Below are positions 1 to 6,683 of a stretch of DNA of 16,567 bases, one piece after another; positions within the stretch are counted from its first letter, which is position 1, and the number at the start of each line of letters is the position of its first letter. A program made the position numbers and the translations under genes. This DNA is from Planctomycetota bacterium (GTDB lineage: Bacteria; Planctomycetota; Planctomycetia; Planctomycetales; Planctomycetaceae). Under the pieces are notes generated by a model that was not told the DNA's origin, searched no databases, and worked only from the letters and a program-made list of their open reading frames with translations. The stretch is taken from contig JAPLOC010000400.1 in assembly GCA_026692825.1 (NCBI GenBank), positions 1 through 16,567 on the forward strand, written 5' to 3'.

Positions 1-1
1 T

Positions 2-103
2 GGCCAGGACGGTGTTCTGCGTGTCTGGAACGGCGTAAATGCCCAAGTGTTGCGGACGTTTGAGGCACCGAAGCCGCCGCAAGAACAGGCTCAGGCGAAG
101 TAA
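2..103 (+). CDS. WD40-repeat protein, C-terminal end only
   Basis: This is the 3' end of a gene that begins outside the window. The 33 visible residues start GQDGVLRVWNG, the typical last strand of a WD40 blade (GxDGxLRVW followed by a turn). They continue with VLRTFEAPKPP and a short polar Gln/Ala tail (QEQAQAK) before a TAA stop. WD40 blades form beta-propellers used as protein-binding platforms, and long WD40 proteins are very common in planctomycetes. Nothing can be said about the rest of the protein or its substrate. A perfect palindrome lies 31 bases after the stop and is a plausible terminator. The family call rests on a single half-blade, so it is good but not certain. Confidence 0.72.
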   Translation, partial: GQDGVLRVWNGVNAQVLRTFEAPKPPQEQAQAK

Positions 104-134
104 TTCGAAGTTTCGCCCCGAGGCACGGCAAGGT

Positions 135-161
135 AGCCGCGCACTCTCTGAGTGCGCGGCT
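135..161. terminator. Perfect 12-bp palindrome after the WD40 gene
   Basis: AGCCGCGCACTC (135-146) and GAGTGCGCGGCT (150-161) are exact reverse complements around the 3-base loop TCT. The position between two convergent genes fits a bidirectional terminator. No T-run follows on either strand, so it is not a textbook intrinsic terminator. Its right arm recurs in the next palindrome at 253-286, which suggests a dispersed repeat element rather than a one-off stem. Confidence 0.55.
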
Positions 162-252
162 CGCGGGTTGGCCGAACTTGTGGCAGACGACGCCCGGACT
201 CGGCACGATCAGGTTCCACACTCGAAAGTGGCGGTGCAACACGGCTGATTGA

Positions 253-286
253 GTGCGCGGCTCCGTTACGCTTTGGAGCCGCGCAC
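253..286. terminator. Second 12-bp palindrome, related to the first
   Basis: GTGCGCGGCTCC (253-264) pairs exactly with GGAGCCGCGCAC (275-286) around a 10-base loop. It sits 34 bases beyond the stop of the minus-strand putative lipoprotein gene, so it could end that cluster. The bases TGAGTGCGCGGCTC occur at both 149-162 and 250-263, which ties the two stems together as copies of one element. No T-run is visible. Confidence 0.5.
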
Positions 287-320
287 GAAGCAAGCGCCCG
301 ACGCGCACGATCGATGGAAC

Positions 321-995
321 CTACTCCACAAACTCGTACGTACTCTCAAACAGCGGCTGCTGCACCAGCCAGACATGGTCGGGTTCGTCGGCGTATGGAT
401 CGTCGACGTCCGGTTTCACGACGTATCCCCCCGAAGGGGAAAACAACGCGAGCGACGGGTCATAGCTGGGGTGGATATTGAACCCCTTCCGCGTCGGCAC
501 GACGATTTGAGCCCCCCAGTTCATCACGTCCGGCTTGGGATGGAAGACCTGGTACTCTCGAGGAGCGTCGTCGAAGGAAAACTGTTTGGATACGCTTTCC
601 CCGGGGGTGTATTTCGCGTCAATCTTCGCACGATCCTGGAACCACGGCTCGCCAGCCACCCCCACGCTCAACCAAAATCCCTCCCGGGCCGACTCGACCG
701 CGCGGTCAGCGGTCTGAAATTCCTTCCCCACCTCGTCGGCTGTGACGGCTCGCGCCCAGATCGGTTTGGTCTTTCGGACACGCCGCCATGCGCGGTGCTG
801 CTGGATCCATGCCAGAGTCTCTTGATGTGACATTTCGTCGTCAGAGTTTTCGTCGGCGGCAGGATCAACGGCGGTAGAGGGTTGCAAGCCTTCACCTGGA
901 CGTGTTGAGGAATGATCGCAGGCTCCGCCTCCCATCGCCGCGAGCATCACGGTCACACAGGACAATCGGCGCGAAATCGGCTGTACGGATTTCAT
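321..995 (-). CDS. Putative lipoprotein of unknown function
   Basis: A 224-residue protein that I do not recognise. It starts MKSVQPISRRLSC and then has a short hydrophobic stretch (VTVMLAAMGGGAC) ending at Cys26. This resembles a lipoprotein signal, but Gly at -3 is a poor lipobox residue. A polar linker rich in Ser, Pro, Asp and Glu follows (about residues 27-55). The rest is a soluble domain with many Trp and Tyr residues, ending in DHVWLVQQPLFESTYEFVE. I chose the ATG at 995 because GAGG lies 11 bases upstream; the GTG at 1007 overlaps that site and has no ribosome site of its own. It is the last gene of a minus-strand run, 61 bases after the beta-helix gene, so co-transcription is plausible. 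Export to the cell envelope is inferred from the signal only. Confidence 0.7.
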   Translation of the reverse strand: MKSVQPISRRLSCVTVMLAAMGGGACDHSSTRPGEGLQPSTAVDPAADENSDDEMSHQETLAWIQQHRAWRRVRKTKPIWARAVTADEVGKEFQTADRAVESAREGFWLSVGVAGEPWFQDRAKIDAKYTPGESVSKQFSFDDAPREYQVFHPKPDVMNWGAQIVVPTRKGFNIHPSYDPSLALFSPSGGYVVKPDVDDPYADEPDHVWLVQQPLFESTYEFVE

Positions 996-1056
996 GGAGT
1001 TGGGCACCTCGACGCCGCAGCATTTCAGACGCCACGCTCACGCTGGCGGTGAACGC

Positions 1057-1962
1057 TCATCGCCGCGGCTCAAACGTCTGTGCGCCGTCGATCAAGAGTT
1101 TGCCACCGGCGAACCGAATCGGCAACCCCGCTTTCCCGGGGAGCAGTTTGGTTTCGCTCAACTGCGCCTTTCCCATCTCGCCCAGCCAGAGCTGCGCGAC
1201 GCGATTCCCAGCGAGTTCACTCCCCACAACCTCGACCTGACTGGCACCACACACCGCCAGTCCCGACCGGCCGTTTTCGACCAGCAGGACGTTTTCCAGG
1301 ACAACACCCCGGGCGCGATCATGCACGTTGACACCATCGAGACGGAAGTGACGCACGGTCAGGTTGCGAATCACGACGTTGTTCACGTCGAAAATGGAGA
1401 TTCCGACATCCTTCGCAGCCAGTCCCAGAGGGAGTTGATCGGGGGCCGACCAACTTTGATCTGCCGCCTGGTAATAGATTACCCCTTTCCAGGCCGCCCA
1501 GTGACCGGGAGCGAGTTTTGGCAACTCGGATGCGGTTGGCGCGACGATCACCTCGGGGGCCGCCCTGTCGAAATTGACCAACTGGTAATGGGCCTTGCGC
1601 ATCGGGCGGATTTTCCACAGCCCCGCCCCCAGGCTTTCCCAGGCGTTTGAGGGGATCCGGAAGACACCGCTCACGACCGCGCCATGCCCGTCGATTGTCA
1701 GTCCACCTTGGCCGCCGTTGGCGAATTTTCTCCCGGAAATGTCGATTGATTCGAAATACGGGATGCCATGGTCGGCCAAATGGATGACGTCATTGCCACC
1801 GGCGCGTCTCAGGGCGGCCTGAATCGATCGAACGCTGCTGCCGCCGCTAAACGTGTCTTCCCCCAACAGATTGTCGACGAACACGTCGGCGGCGTTCGCG
1901 CAAGTGCCCATGAACAGGCACCCCAACAACATCAGCGGTAACGAAAAACGGCGGGCAGGCAT
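1057..1962 (-). CDS. Secreted right-handed beta-helix (pectin-lyase-like) protein
   Basis: A 301-residue exported protein. Residues 1-24 form a clear Sec signal peptide: MPARR, a hydrophobic core and ANA before ADVFVDN. The N-terminal motif 'VFVDNLLGEDTFSG..SIQAAL..AGGNDVIHL' is typical of proteins with parallel beta-helix repeats. The helix rungs are visible as short repeating units such as GISIFDVNNVVIRNLTVRHF, GVNVHDRARGVVLENVLLV and GLAVCGASQVEVVGSEL. Such folds occur in polysaccharide lyases and in many surface proteins, and I see no diagnostic catalytic residues, so the substrate is unknown. The ATG at 1962 has GGAG 9 bases upstream. A GTG at 2022 would add 20 residues before the signal peptide and is disfavoured. 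It lies between a 77-aa gene and a putative lipoprotein gene on the same strand. Confidence 0.8.
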   Translation of the reverse strand: MPARRFSLPLMLLGCLFMGTCANAADVFVDNLLGEDTFSGGSSVRSIQAALRRAGGNDVIHLADHGIPYFESIDISGRKFANGGQGGLTIDGHGAVVSGVFRIPSNAWESLGAGLWKIRPMRKAHYQLVNFDRAAPEVIVAPTASELPKLAPGHWAAWKGVIYYQAADQSWSAPDQLPLGLAAKDVGISIFDVNNVVIRNLTVRHFRLDGVNVHDRARGVVLENVLLVENGRSGLAVCGASQVEVVGSELAGNRVAQLWLGEMGKAQLSETKLLPGKAGLPIRFAGGKLLIDGAQTFEPRR

Positions 1963-1988
1963 CGCGATCGACTCCAAGGAGAACCGGG

Positions 1989-2007
1989 GTTCAACCTCAT
2001 GTTGAAC
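1989..2007. promoter_or_regulatory. 7-bp inverted repeat in the beta-helix gene leader
   Basis: GTTCAAC (1989-1995) and GTTGAAC (2001-2007) are exact reverse complements around a 5-base loop. The repeat lies 27 bases upstream of the ATG at 1962 and ahead of its GGAG site. It could be an operator, a leader stem or the end of the upstream 77-aa transcript. An eight-base C run follows at 2013-2020 (G run on the coding strand). Function is unproven. Confidence 0.3.
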
Positions 2008-2054
2008 AAACTCCCCCCCCACTGTCGATCACAAACCGCGACTTTTCTCCCCGA

Positions 2055-2288
2055 CTACTCCGTGGGAAGTTCTTTCGAACCGACAATCGTCAAATTCATT
2101 CCGATCTGAACGCTCACCGATTTGTCTCCCACCTTGATCGACTGCTTGTCGTTCAGGTACCAGCCGAGCGAACCGGTCGAAAACGACTTCGGGTCGGCCA
2201 TCATGGGAATTCCGTTGATGGTGATTTCGACAGGCTGCGCGTTGGCTTCAAAGTCGGCGCGGGTGATGGGGCAGTTGGTCTTGGCCAT
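2055..2288 (-). CDS. Small conserved-looking protein of unknown function, 77 aa
   Basis: A complete 77-residue protein: MAKTNCPITRADFEAN, then short alternating strands (PVEITINGIPMMADPKSF, STGSLGWYLNDKQSIKVG, SVSVQIGMNLTIVGSKELP). The composition suggests a small all-beta, cytoplasmic protein, as there is no signal peptide or membrane segment. The start is well supported: AGGAAGAAG lies just before the ATG at 2288. I cannot name a family or a function. It is the first gene of the minus-strand cluster, 92 bases ahead of the beta-helix gene, and is divergent from the dehydrogenase. The ribosome site and clean reading frame make it a real gene despite its size. Confidence 0.75.
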   Translation of the reverse strand: MAKTNCPITRADFEANAQPVEITINGIPMMADPKSFSTGSLGWYLNDKQSIKVGDKSVSVQIGMNLTIVGSKELPTE

Positions 2289-2492
2289 GGTCTTCTTCCT
2301 GAATGACGGGTCGGGTAATGGGCCGTGGCGGCATCTCCACCGAACGGCAAGCCCCGCAGTTTAATCCGCCCGGCGTGCGATTGGTAGCCGTTCATTCCGG
2401 GGAGTGATAAACTCCGCCGCCGATTCCACACAACGCATCCGTCGCGACAGCCCTACGCCGACCTCGATTCCAGGAGTTCCTTTCGTGCTTGC

Positions 2493-3458
2493 CTGATCGA
2501 CGCCCCTGAGACGGTCCTCGACAAGGCTCCCCCCGCCGGTCAACCGGGGCAAATTGTATTCGAACCGCAGATCGCCTGCCTGTGCGGTTCCGACCTGCCG
2601 TATTTCAACGGTGAAGCCCCCGAATTCCCGGCCCGGACGCTGGGACACTCGCTGCACGAGATGGTGGGGACGGTCACCGCCACCAACGGAACTCGCTGGA
2701 AGGTGGGTGACCAGGTGCTGACAGTACCGGTGAACCAGTGCGGGCTGTTCGAACGCTACGCGATTTCTGAAGACCGCGGGATCGCGCTCGATCCCCGGAT
2801 CGACAAACACTACGCGGTCATCGCCCAGCCCCTGGGAACCGTGATCTACGGGCTGAAAAAACTCCCCAACGTTCTCGACAAGGATGTGGTGATTGTTGGC
2901 CAGGGTCCGATTGGCCAGATGTTCACCCGGCTGTTGTCAAATATGGGGGCCCGCGAGGTGATTGTCCTCGACAAGCTTGACTCGCGACTCGCCCTCTCAC
3001 CCAAAATGGGGGCAACCGCCACGCTGAATGTGGATCGGTGCGATCCGGTCGCCGAGGTTCAGAAGATTCTGCGGGGCGAACTGGCCGACATCGTCATCGA
3101 AGCGGTGGGACACGCCGACCAGGTGATGAATACCTGCATCAGCCTTGTGAAGCACTCGGGACGAATCCTGTACTTTGGCGTCCCGCCCGAAAAGATCGAC
3201 GGCGTGCAATGGCGGCAGTTCTTCTACAAGAACGCCGCCATCCACACGACGGTCAATCCCGATTTCAGCCGCGACTTTCCGCTGGCGATGCGGTGGCTGG
3301 CAGAGGATCGGATCGACCTCCGCCCGCTCATCACCCACACATTCGCCCTTCGCGACATCCAGACCGCGTTTGAGACCTTCCGGGACAGGAAGGAAGGTGC
3401 CCAAAAGGTGCTGCTGGAATTCCCCGCATTTCAGGGGAAATCGCGGGTGAAGAAATAG
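2493..3458 (+). CDS. Zinc-type (MDR family) dehydrogenase with unresolved start
   Basis: A medium-chain alcohol/polyol dehydrogenase-like protein, likely an NAD-dependent oxidoreductase of unknown substrate. The frame shows the catalytic-zinc Cys (ACLCGSDLPYF), then GHSLHEMVGTV (the GHE region) and KVGDQVLTVP. The Rossmann motif is VVIVGQGPIGQMF, with Asp at the end of the second strand (VIVLDKLD), which favours NAD over NADP. A normal C-terminal half follows. The four-Cys structural zinc lobe is absent. The first ATG in frame (2661) would drop the catalytic Cys, so translation should begin earlier. Homology reads back as RACLIDAPETVLDKAP from about 2484, but no ATG, GTG or TTG is in frame there. 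The coordinate 2493 is a CTG, given as the start of supported homology. An ideal site (AGGAG, 2472-2476) serves a GTG at 2485 that is out of frame and stops after three codons. The gene may be damaged at its start. Confidence 0.8.
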   Translation: MIDAPETVLDKAPPAGQPGQIVFEPQIACLCGSDLPYFNGEAPEFPARTLGHSLHEMVGTVTATNGTRWKVGDQVLTVPVNQCGLFERYAISEDRGIALDPRIDKHYAVIAQPLGTVIYGLKKLPNVLDKDVVIVGQGPIGQMFTRLLSNMGAREVIVLDKLDSRLALSPKMGATATLNVDRCDPVAEVQKILRGELADIVIEAVGHADQVMNTCISLVKHSGRILYFGVPPEKIDGVQWRQFFYKNAAIHTTVNPDFSRDFPLAMRWLAEDRIDLRPLITHTFALRDIQTAFETFRDRKEGAQKVLLEFPAFQGKSRVKK

Positions 3459-3972
3459 TGGCCGGAATCTCGCAGGGCGAAATTCGCTTTTCGCCCAATG
3501 ACAACCTGCAGTAAAGGTTCACGGGGTCTTTCCGTCTAATCGCGGGTACGTGGCATCTCGCCAGAGGGGTGTCCATGAAGACTTCCACGAACTCGCCCGG
3601 CTCCAGCAGCGCGCGGACCGCGTCACGGTCCTTGCGGTAGGGGGAGATGAACGCGGTGATCGCCAGCACGCCGGCCCCAGAGAACAGCTTTCCGACTTCG
3701 CCGATCCTGCGGATGTTCTCCGCGCGATCTTCCGCCGAGAAGCCCAGGTTCTTGTTGAGCCCCATGCGGATGTTGTCACCGTCGAGGACGTAGGTACGCT
3801 TCCCCAACGTGTGCAGCTTGTGATCTACGACGTTGGCCACGGTACTCTTGCCCGAGGCGCTCAACCCAGTGAACCACAACACGGCCCCCTTGTGACCGCT
3901 CAGTTGGCACCGCTCGGCTTTGGAGACGGCGTGATCGTGCCAGGTGACATTGGTTGCCTTCTGTTCAGACAT
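3331..3972 (-). CDS. cysC: Adenylylsulfate (APS) kinase with its C-terminus replaced; probable pseudogene
   Basis: APS kinase phosphorylates adenylylsulfate to PAPS in sulfate activation. Residues 1-140 match the family well: the P-loop GLSASGKST (36-44), LDGDNIRMGLNKNLGFSAEDRAENIRR (from residue 63), the APS-binding FISPYRKDRDAVRA (108-121) and EFVEVFMDTPLARC (127-140). At Cys140 the homology stops. The family continues with a conserved RDPKGLYKKARAGEI..FTGIDSPYE segment that helps bind APS. Here it is replaced by residues encoded by a 23S rRNA-like piece (3494-3558), a hairpin, and then antisense of the dehydrogenase 3' end to a stop at 3331. The total, 213 residues, is near the usual ~200 only by chance. 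The start MSEQKATNVTWHDHAVSK is typical; the ribosome site is weak (GAAGAG about 12-15 bases upstream). No sulfate adenylyltransferase gene is nearby. The N-terminal identity is near certain; activity is doubtful. Confidence 0.85.
   Translation of the reverse strand: MSEQKATNVTWHDHAVSKAERCQLSGHKGAVLWFTGLSASGKSTVANVVDHKLHTLGKRTYVLDGDNIRMGLNKNLGFSAEDRAENIRRIGEVGKLFSGAGVLAITAFISPYRKDRDAVRALLEPGEFVEVFMDTPLARCHVPAIRRKDPVNLYCRLSLGEKRISPCEIPATISSPAISPEMRGIPAAPFGHLPSCPGRSQTRSGCREGRMCG
3475..3496. terminator. Hairpin between convergent dehydrogenase and cysC
   Basis: GGGCGAAA (3475-3482) and TTTCGCCC (3489-3496) form a perfect 8-bp stem with the loop TTCGCT. It starts 17 bases after the dehydrogenase stop, a good terminator position. 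On the minus strand it lies inside the open tail of the cysC frame, directly after the rRNA-like segment, so it probably also ends that transcript. No long T-run follows. Confidence 0.55.
3494..3558 (-). other. 23S rRNA fragment (peptidyl-transferase region, A2058 loop) embedded at the cysC 3' end
   Basis: Read on the minus strand, 3558 to 3494 goes AGATGC, CACGTACCCGCG, ATTAGACGGAAAGACC, then CCGTGAACCTTTACTGCAG and GTTGTCATTGGG. From memory, bacterial 23S rRNA reads AGATGC..GTACCCGCGG..AGACGG and so on around E. coli positions 2035-2095. The 27 bases 3536-3510 match the universally conserved core exactly; this core contains A2058, A2059 and A2062, the macrolide-binding bases. The orientation is sense relative to cysC, so a cysC transcript would carry it. 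The flanks are not rRNA: one side is cysC, the other a hairpin. AGATGC occurs in both cysC and 23S, so the junction may be a short microhomology. An alignment to full 23S would fix the ends. Confidence 0.85.
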
Positions 3973-4250
3973 GACGAAACTTTTCTCTTCACTAATGGAA
4001 CCACTCCACCCCGGGCCGGTTGACGGAACAGACCGCATACAGGGTGGTTCAATGATCGAATCGAGAATGGAACATCCCGAAGACACGCTGGGCGGCGTTG
4101 ACCGGTTCCAGCGACAATCCGGAATCTAGAGAATTGCCGACAACGTGGGAAGACTGGTTGGAATATACGCATTGATTCTTGTTTTCTACCGACCCTCCAA
4201 AATCTCCAGGGGTCGCGTACAATCGCTCGCTTCCACTCCGATTTTCCCGC

Positions 4251-6536
4251 ATGGCGCATGGCGTGAAACAGCAGCGACTCTTCGAACCCGATCCCCCGCC
4301 GTGGGAACTCGTCGACCGCGATGACCTCTCCTGCGCACAGCTTGTCTTCAATCGCCCGCTGGAGACGCCGTTCGACTATCTCGTCCCCGATGAATTTCGC
4401 GAACGTCTCAAGCCGGGCATGCGCGTTGCGGTCCCGTTCGGACGCGGTGACCGTTCAATCACCGGGTTTTGTGTCGGATTGGCACGTCCGACGGCGCACG
4501 GGTCGTTGAAAAGCATCACGGGGCTGATTGACCAGGCACCGATCCTCACCCCGGCGATGCTGGAACTCACCCGTTGGATCGCGGACCGGTATCTGTGTGG
4601 CTGGGGTCAGGTTCTGGAGGCGGTGGTTCCAGCGGGAGTGAAGAACCAGGCGGGAACCCGACAACAGTTGCTGGTACGCATCAACGACGAGACGTGGCCC
4701 GGTTCCCCTCCCGTGGAGCTGCCCGAAAAACAGGCCGCCGCCATGGCCGCTCTCCAGACCGCCGGTCGACCGATGGGGCTGGAACAACTCGCCCGACTGG
4801 CCCACTGTGGCACCGGCCCCATCAACGCGCTCCGTCAGCGGAACCTGCTTGTTTCATTCACGGAACGAACCGACGCGGGCGATCCAGAACATGTCGACGT
4901 CGAGCGAACGAACGACCTGGAACTGAGTGTTGACCAGCAGCATGTGCTGAATGAGATTCTGAGCGCGCTGCGGGGCCGACGGTTTGAGCCGTTCCTGCTG
5001 CATGGCGTGACCGGTTCTGGTAAGACCGAAGTCTACATTCGGGCGATCCGGGAGGTGGTGAGTTACGGCCGCCAGGCGATCGTACTGGTTCCGGAAATCA
5101 GCCTCACGCCGCAGACGATCCGGCGGTTTCGCAGTCGCTTTGATTCGGTCGCCGTTTTGCACAGCCACCAGACCGATTCGGAACGCCACCGGCATTGGCA
5201 GCAGATCGCGACGGGCAAGGTCCAGGTGGTGGTTGGGGCGCGGAGCGCGGTCTTCGCCCCCACGCCGCAATTGGGACTGATCGTCATCGACGAAGAACAC
5301 GAGAACTCGTTCAAACAGGATACGATCCCCCGATACCACGCGCGGGAAGTGGCACTGGAACGGGCGCGTCGCGAGGGAGTCCCTTTGATTCTCGGTTCCG
5401 CGACTCCCACTTTGGAAGCGTGGCAGCGGGCACAGGCGGGGGAACTCAAGCTGTTGCAACTCAATCGACGGGTCGCCGGCCTCCCGATGCCTCCTGTGGT
5501 ACTGGTCGATACCCGGGAGGACCCGACACTGAAAACCGGCGGGGCGATTGGACGCGCCCTGCGTACCGCGATGCAACAGGCGCTGGCTGCAAAGGGGCAG
5601 GTGATTCTGTTTCTCAACCTGCGGGGTTACAGCCCGGTGTTGTGGTGCCAGGCGTGTGGCGGCGCGGTCAAGTGCCCAAACTGCGACGTCTCATTGACTT
5701 GGCACAAGGAACACAATCTCGCGCGGTGTCATTCCTGCGATTACAGTTGCGTCCCTCCCAAGTTTTGTCCGATCTGCCAGAAGCCGGGAGTCCGCTATCT
5801 GGGAACCGGGACACAGAAACTGGAAGTCGAAGTCCGCGCGAAGTTTCCCGGGGTCTCCTGCGTGCGGATGGACAGCGACTCCATGCGCCGGCCCGGCAGT
5901 CACGATGTGGCGCTGGAAGGGTTTCGCAAAGGTGAGACGCGGATCCTGCTGGGAACCCAGATGATTTCCAAGGGACTCGACTTTCCCAACGTGACGCTGG
6001 TCGGTGTGGTCGATGCCGACACGGTATTGCATCAACCCGATTTGCGCGCAGGGGAGCGGACGTTTCAATTGATCGCTCAGGTCGCGGGCAGAACAGGACG
6101 CAGTGATCGGGGGGGGCGGGTTCTGGTGCAAACCGCCTGTCCGCAGGAAGTCCCGATTCAGTTCGCCGCCCGACACGACTTCATTGGTTTCGTACAACGA
6201 GAACTCGCCCAGCGCCGGCAGATGGGGTATCCCCCTTACGAAAGCCTGGTGCGAATCATTCTGCGTGGTCCCAGTGAAGCCGAGTTGGCGGCGACAGCAC
6301 AGGATCTGGGTCAACTGCTGCGGACACAGATCGACTCGAACCAACTCCCGGCACGGGTATTGGGGCCGGCCCCCTGCCCCGTTTCGCGATTGAAGAACCT
6401 GTTTCGTTACCACATGCAACTGGCGGCCCCGCAATTGGCGACTTTGCAGATCCTGTGGCGACAGCATGGTGCGAAGTACAAGTTGCCCGCCAACATTGAG
6501 CTGGCGGTGGATGTCGACCCGATCAATCTCCGGTAG
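4251..6536 (+). CDS. priA: Primosomal protein N' (replication restart helicase PriA)
   Basis: PriA recognises stalled or repaired forks and reloads the replisome through the primosome as a 3'-5' DNA helicase. With the ATG at 4251 it has 761 residues, in the usual range. Residues 24-130 hold the DNA-binding domain (AQLVFNRPLETPFDYLVP..GMRVAVPFG). Walker A is GVTGSGKTEVY (Lys258), Walker B is DEEH (347-350), and LGSATPTLEAW follows near 382. The eight zinc-binding Cys are complete: 466, 469, 475, 478, 493, 496, 506 and 509. Later helicase motifs are TQMISKGLDFPNV (569 on) and QVAGRTGRSDRGG (610 on). The start is the least certain part: a TTG at 4179 would add 24 residues, a GTG at 4263 would remove four, and none has a good ribosome site. 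A TACAAT at 4218-4223 could be a -10 box favouring 4251. It stands alone and is divergent from cysC. Confidence 0.95.
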   Translation: MAHGVKQQRLFEPDPPPWELVDRDDLSCAQLVFNRPLETPFDYLVPDEFRERLKPGMRVAVPFGRGDRSITGFCVGLARPTAHGSLKSITGLIDQAPILTPAMLELTRWIADRYLCGWGQVLEAVVPAGVKNQAGTRQQLLVRINDETWPGSPPVELPEKQAAAMAALQTAGRPMGLEQLARLAHCGTGPINALRQRNLLVSFTERTDAGDPEHVDVERTNDLELSVDQQHVLNEILSALRGRRFEPFLLHGVTGSGKTEVYIRAIREVVSYGRQAIVLVPEISLTPQTIRRFRSRFDSVAVLHSHQTDSERHRHWQQIATGKVQVVVGARSAVFAPTPQLGLIVIDEEHENSFKQDTIPRYHAREVALERARREGVPLILGSATPTLEAWQRAQAGELKLLQLNRRVAGLPMPPVVLVDTREDPTLKTGGAIGRALRTAMQQALAAKGQVILFLNLRGYSPVLWCQACGGAVKCPNCDVSLTWHKEHNLARCHSCDYSCVPPKFCPICQKPGVRYLGTGTQKLEVEVRAKFPGVSCVRMDSDSMRRPGSHDVALEGFRKGETRILLGTQMISKGLDFPNVTLVGVVDADTVLHQPDLRAGERTFQLIAQVAGRTGRSDRGGRVLVQTACPQEVPIQFAARHDFIGFVQRELAQRRQMGYPPYESLVRIILRGPSEAELAATAQDLGQLLRTQIDSNQLPARVLGPAPCPVSRLKNLFRYHMQLAAPQLATLQILWRQHGAKYKLPANIELAVDVDPINLR

Positions 6537-6683
6537 TTTAGACTGCAATTACGGTCTTGACGCGCGAGCTGTCGGTGTTGGAGATGCCCCCTTGGCTCCC
6601 ATCGACCAACGTTGATACACTTTTCCCAGCCGACTGGCGGCTATGTTCCTGATGGTTTCTGATGTTCGTTCTCCAGGTGTCGC

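Noticed and set aside
135..286. Possible CRISPR repeats
   Set aside because: There are only two related stems, with unequal loops and flanks and no spacer-repeat periodicity.
249..830. 193-codon plus-strand frame
   Set aside because: It is antisense to the putative lipoprotein, begins inside a palindrome and has no coding features. The minus frame has a ribosome site and signal sequence.
2022..2022. GTG at 2022 as the start of the beta-helix protein
   Set aside because: It would put 20 polar residues ahead of a clean signal peptide; the ATG at 1962 has GGAG at proper spacing.
2485..2496. Programmed frameshift at GTG CTT GCC TGA
   Set aside because: No slippery heptamer or downstream stem is evident, and a shift after three codons would be unusual; a small deletion fits better.
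3331..3493. The tail of the cysC frame as a novel fused domain
   Set aside because: It is antisense of the dehydrogenase 3' end plus its terminator hairpin; the open frame is best explained as chance.
4854..6548. Two long minus-strand frames (4854-5576 and 5691-6548)
   Set aside because: They lie entirely opposite priA, where helicase and zinc motifs are complete; they have no domain signs.
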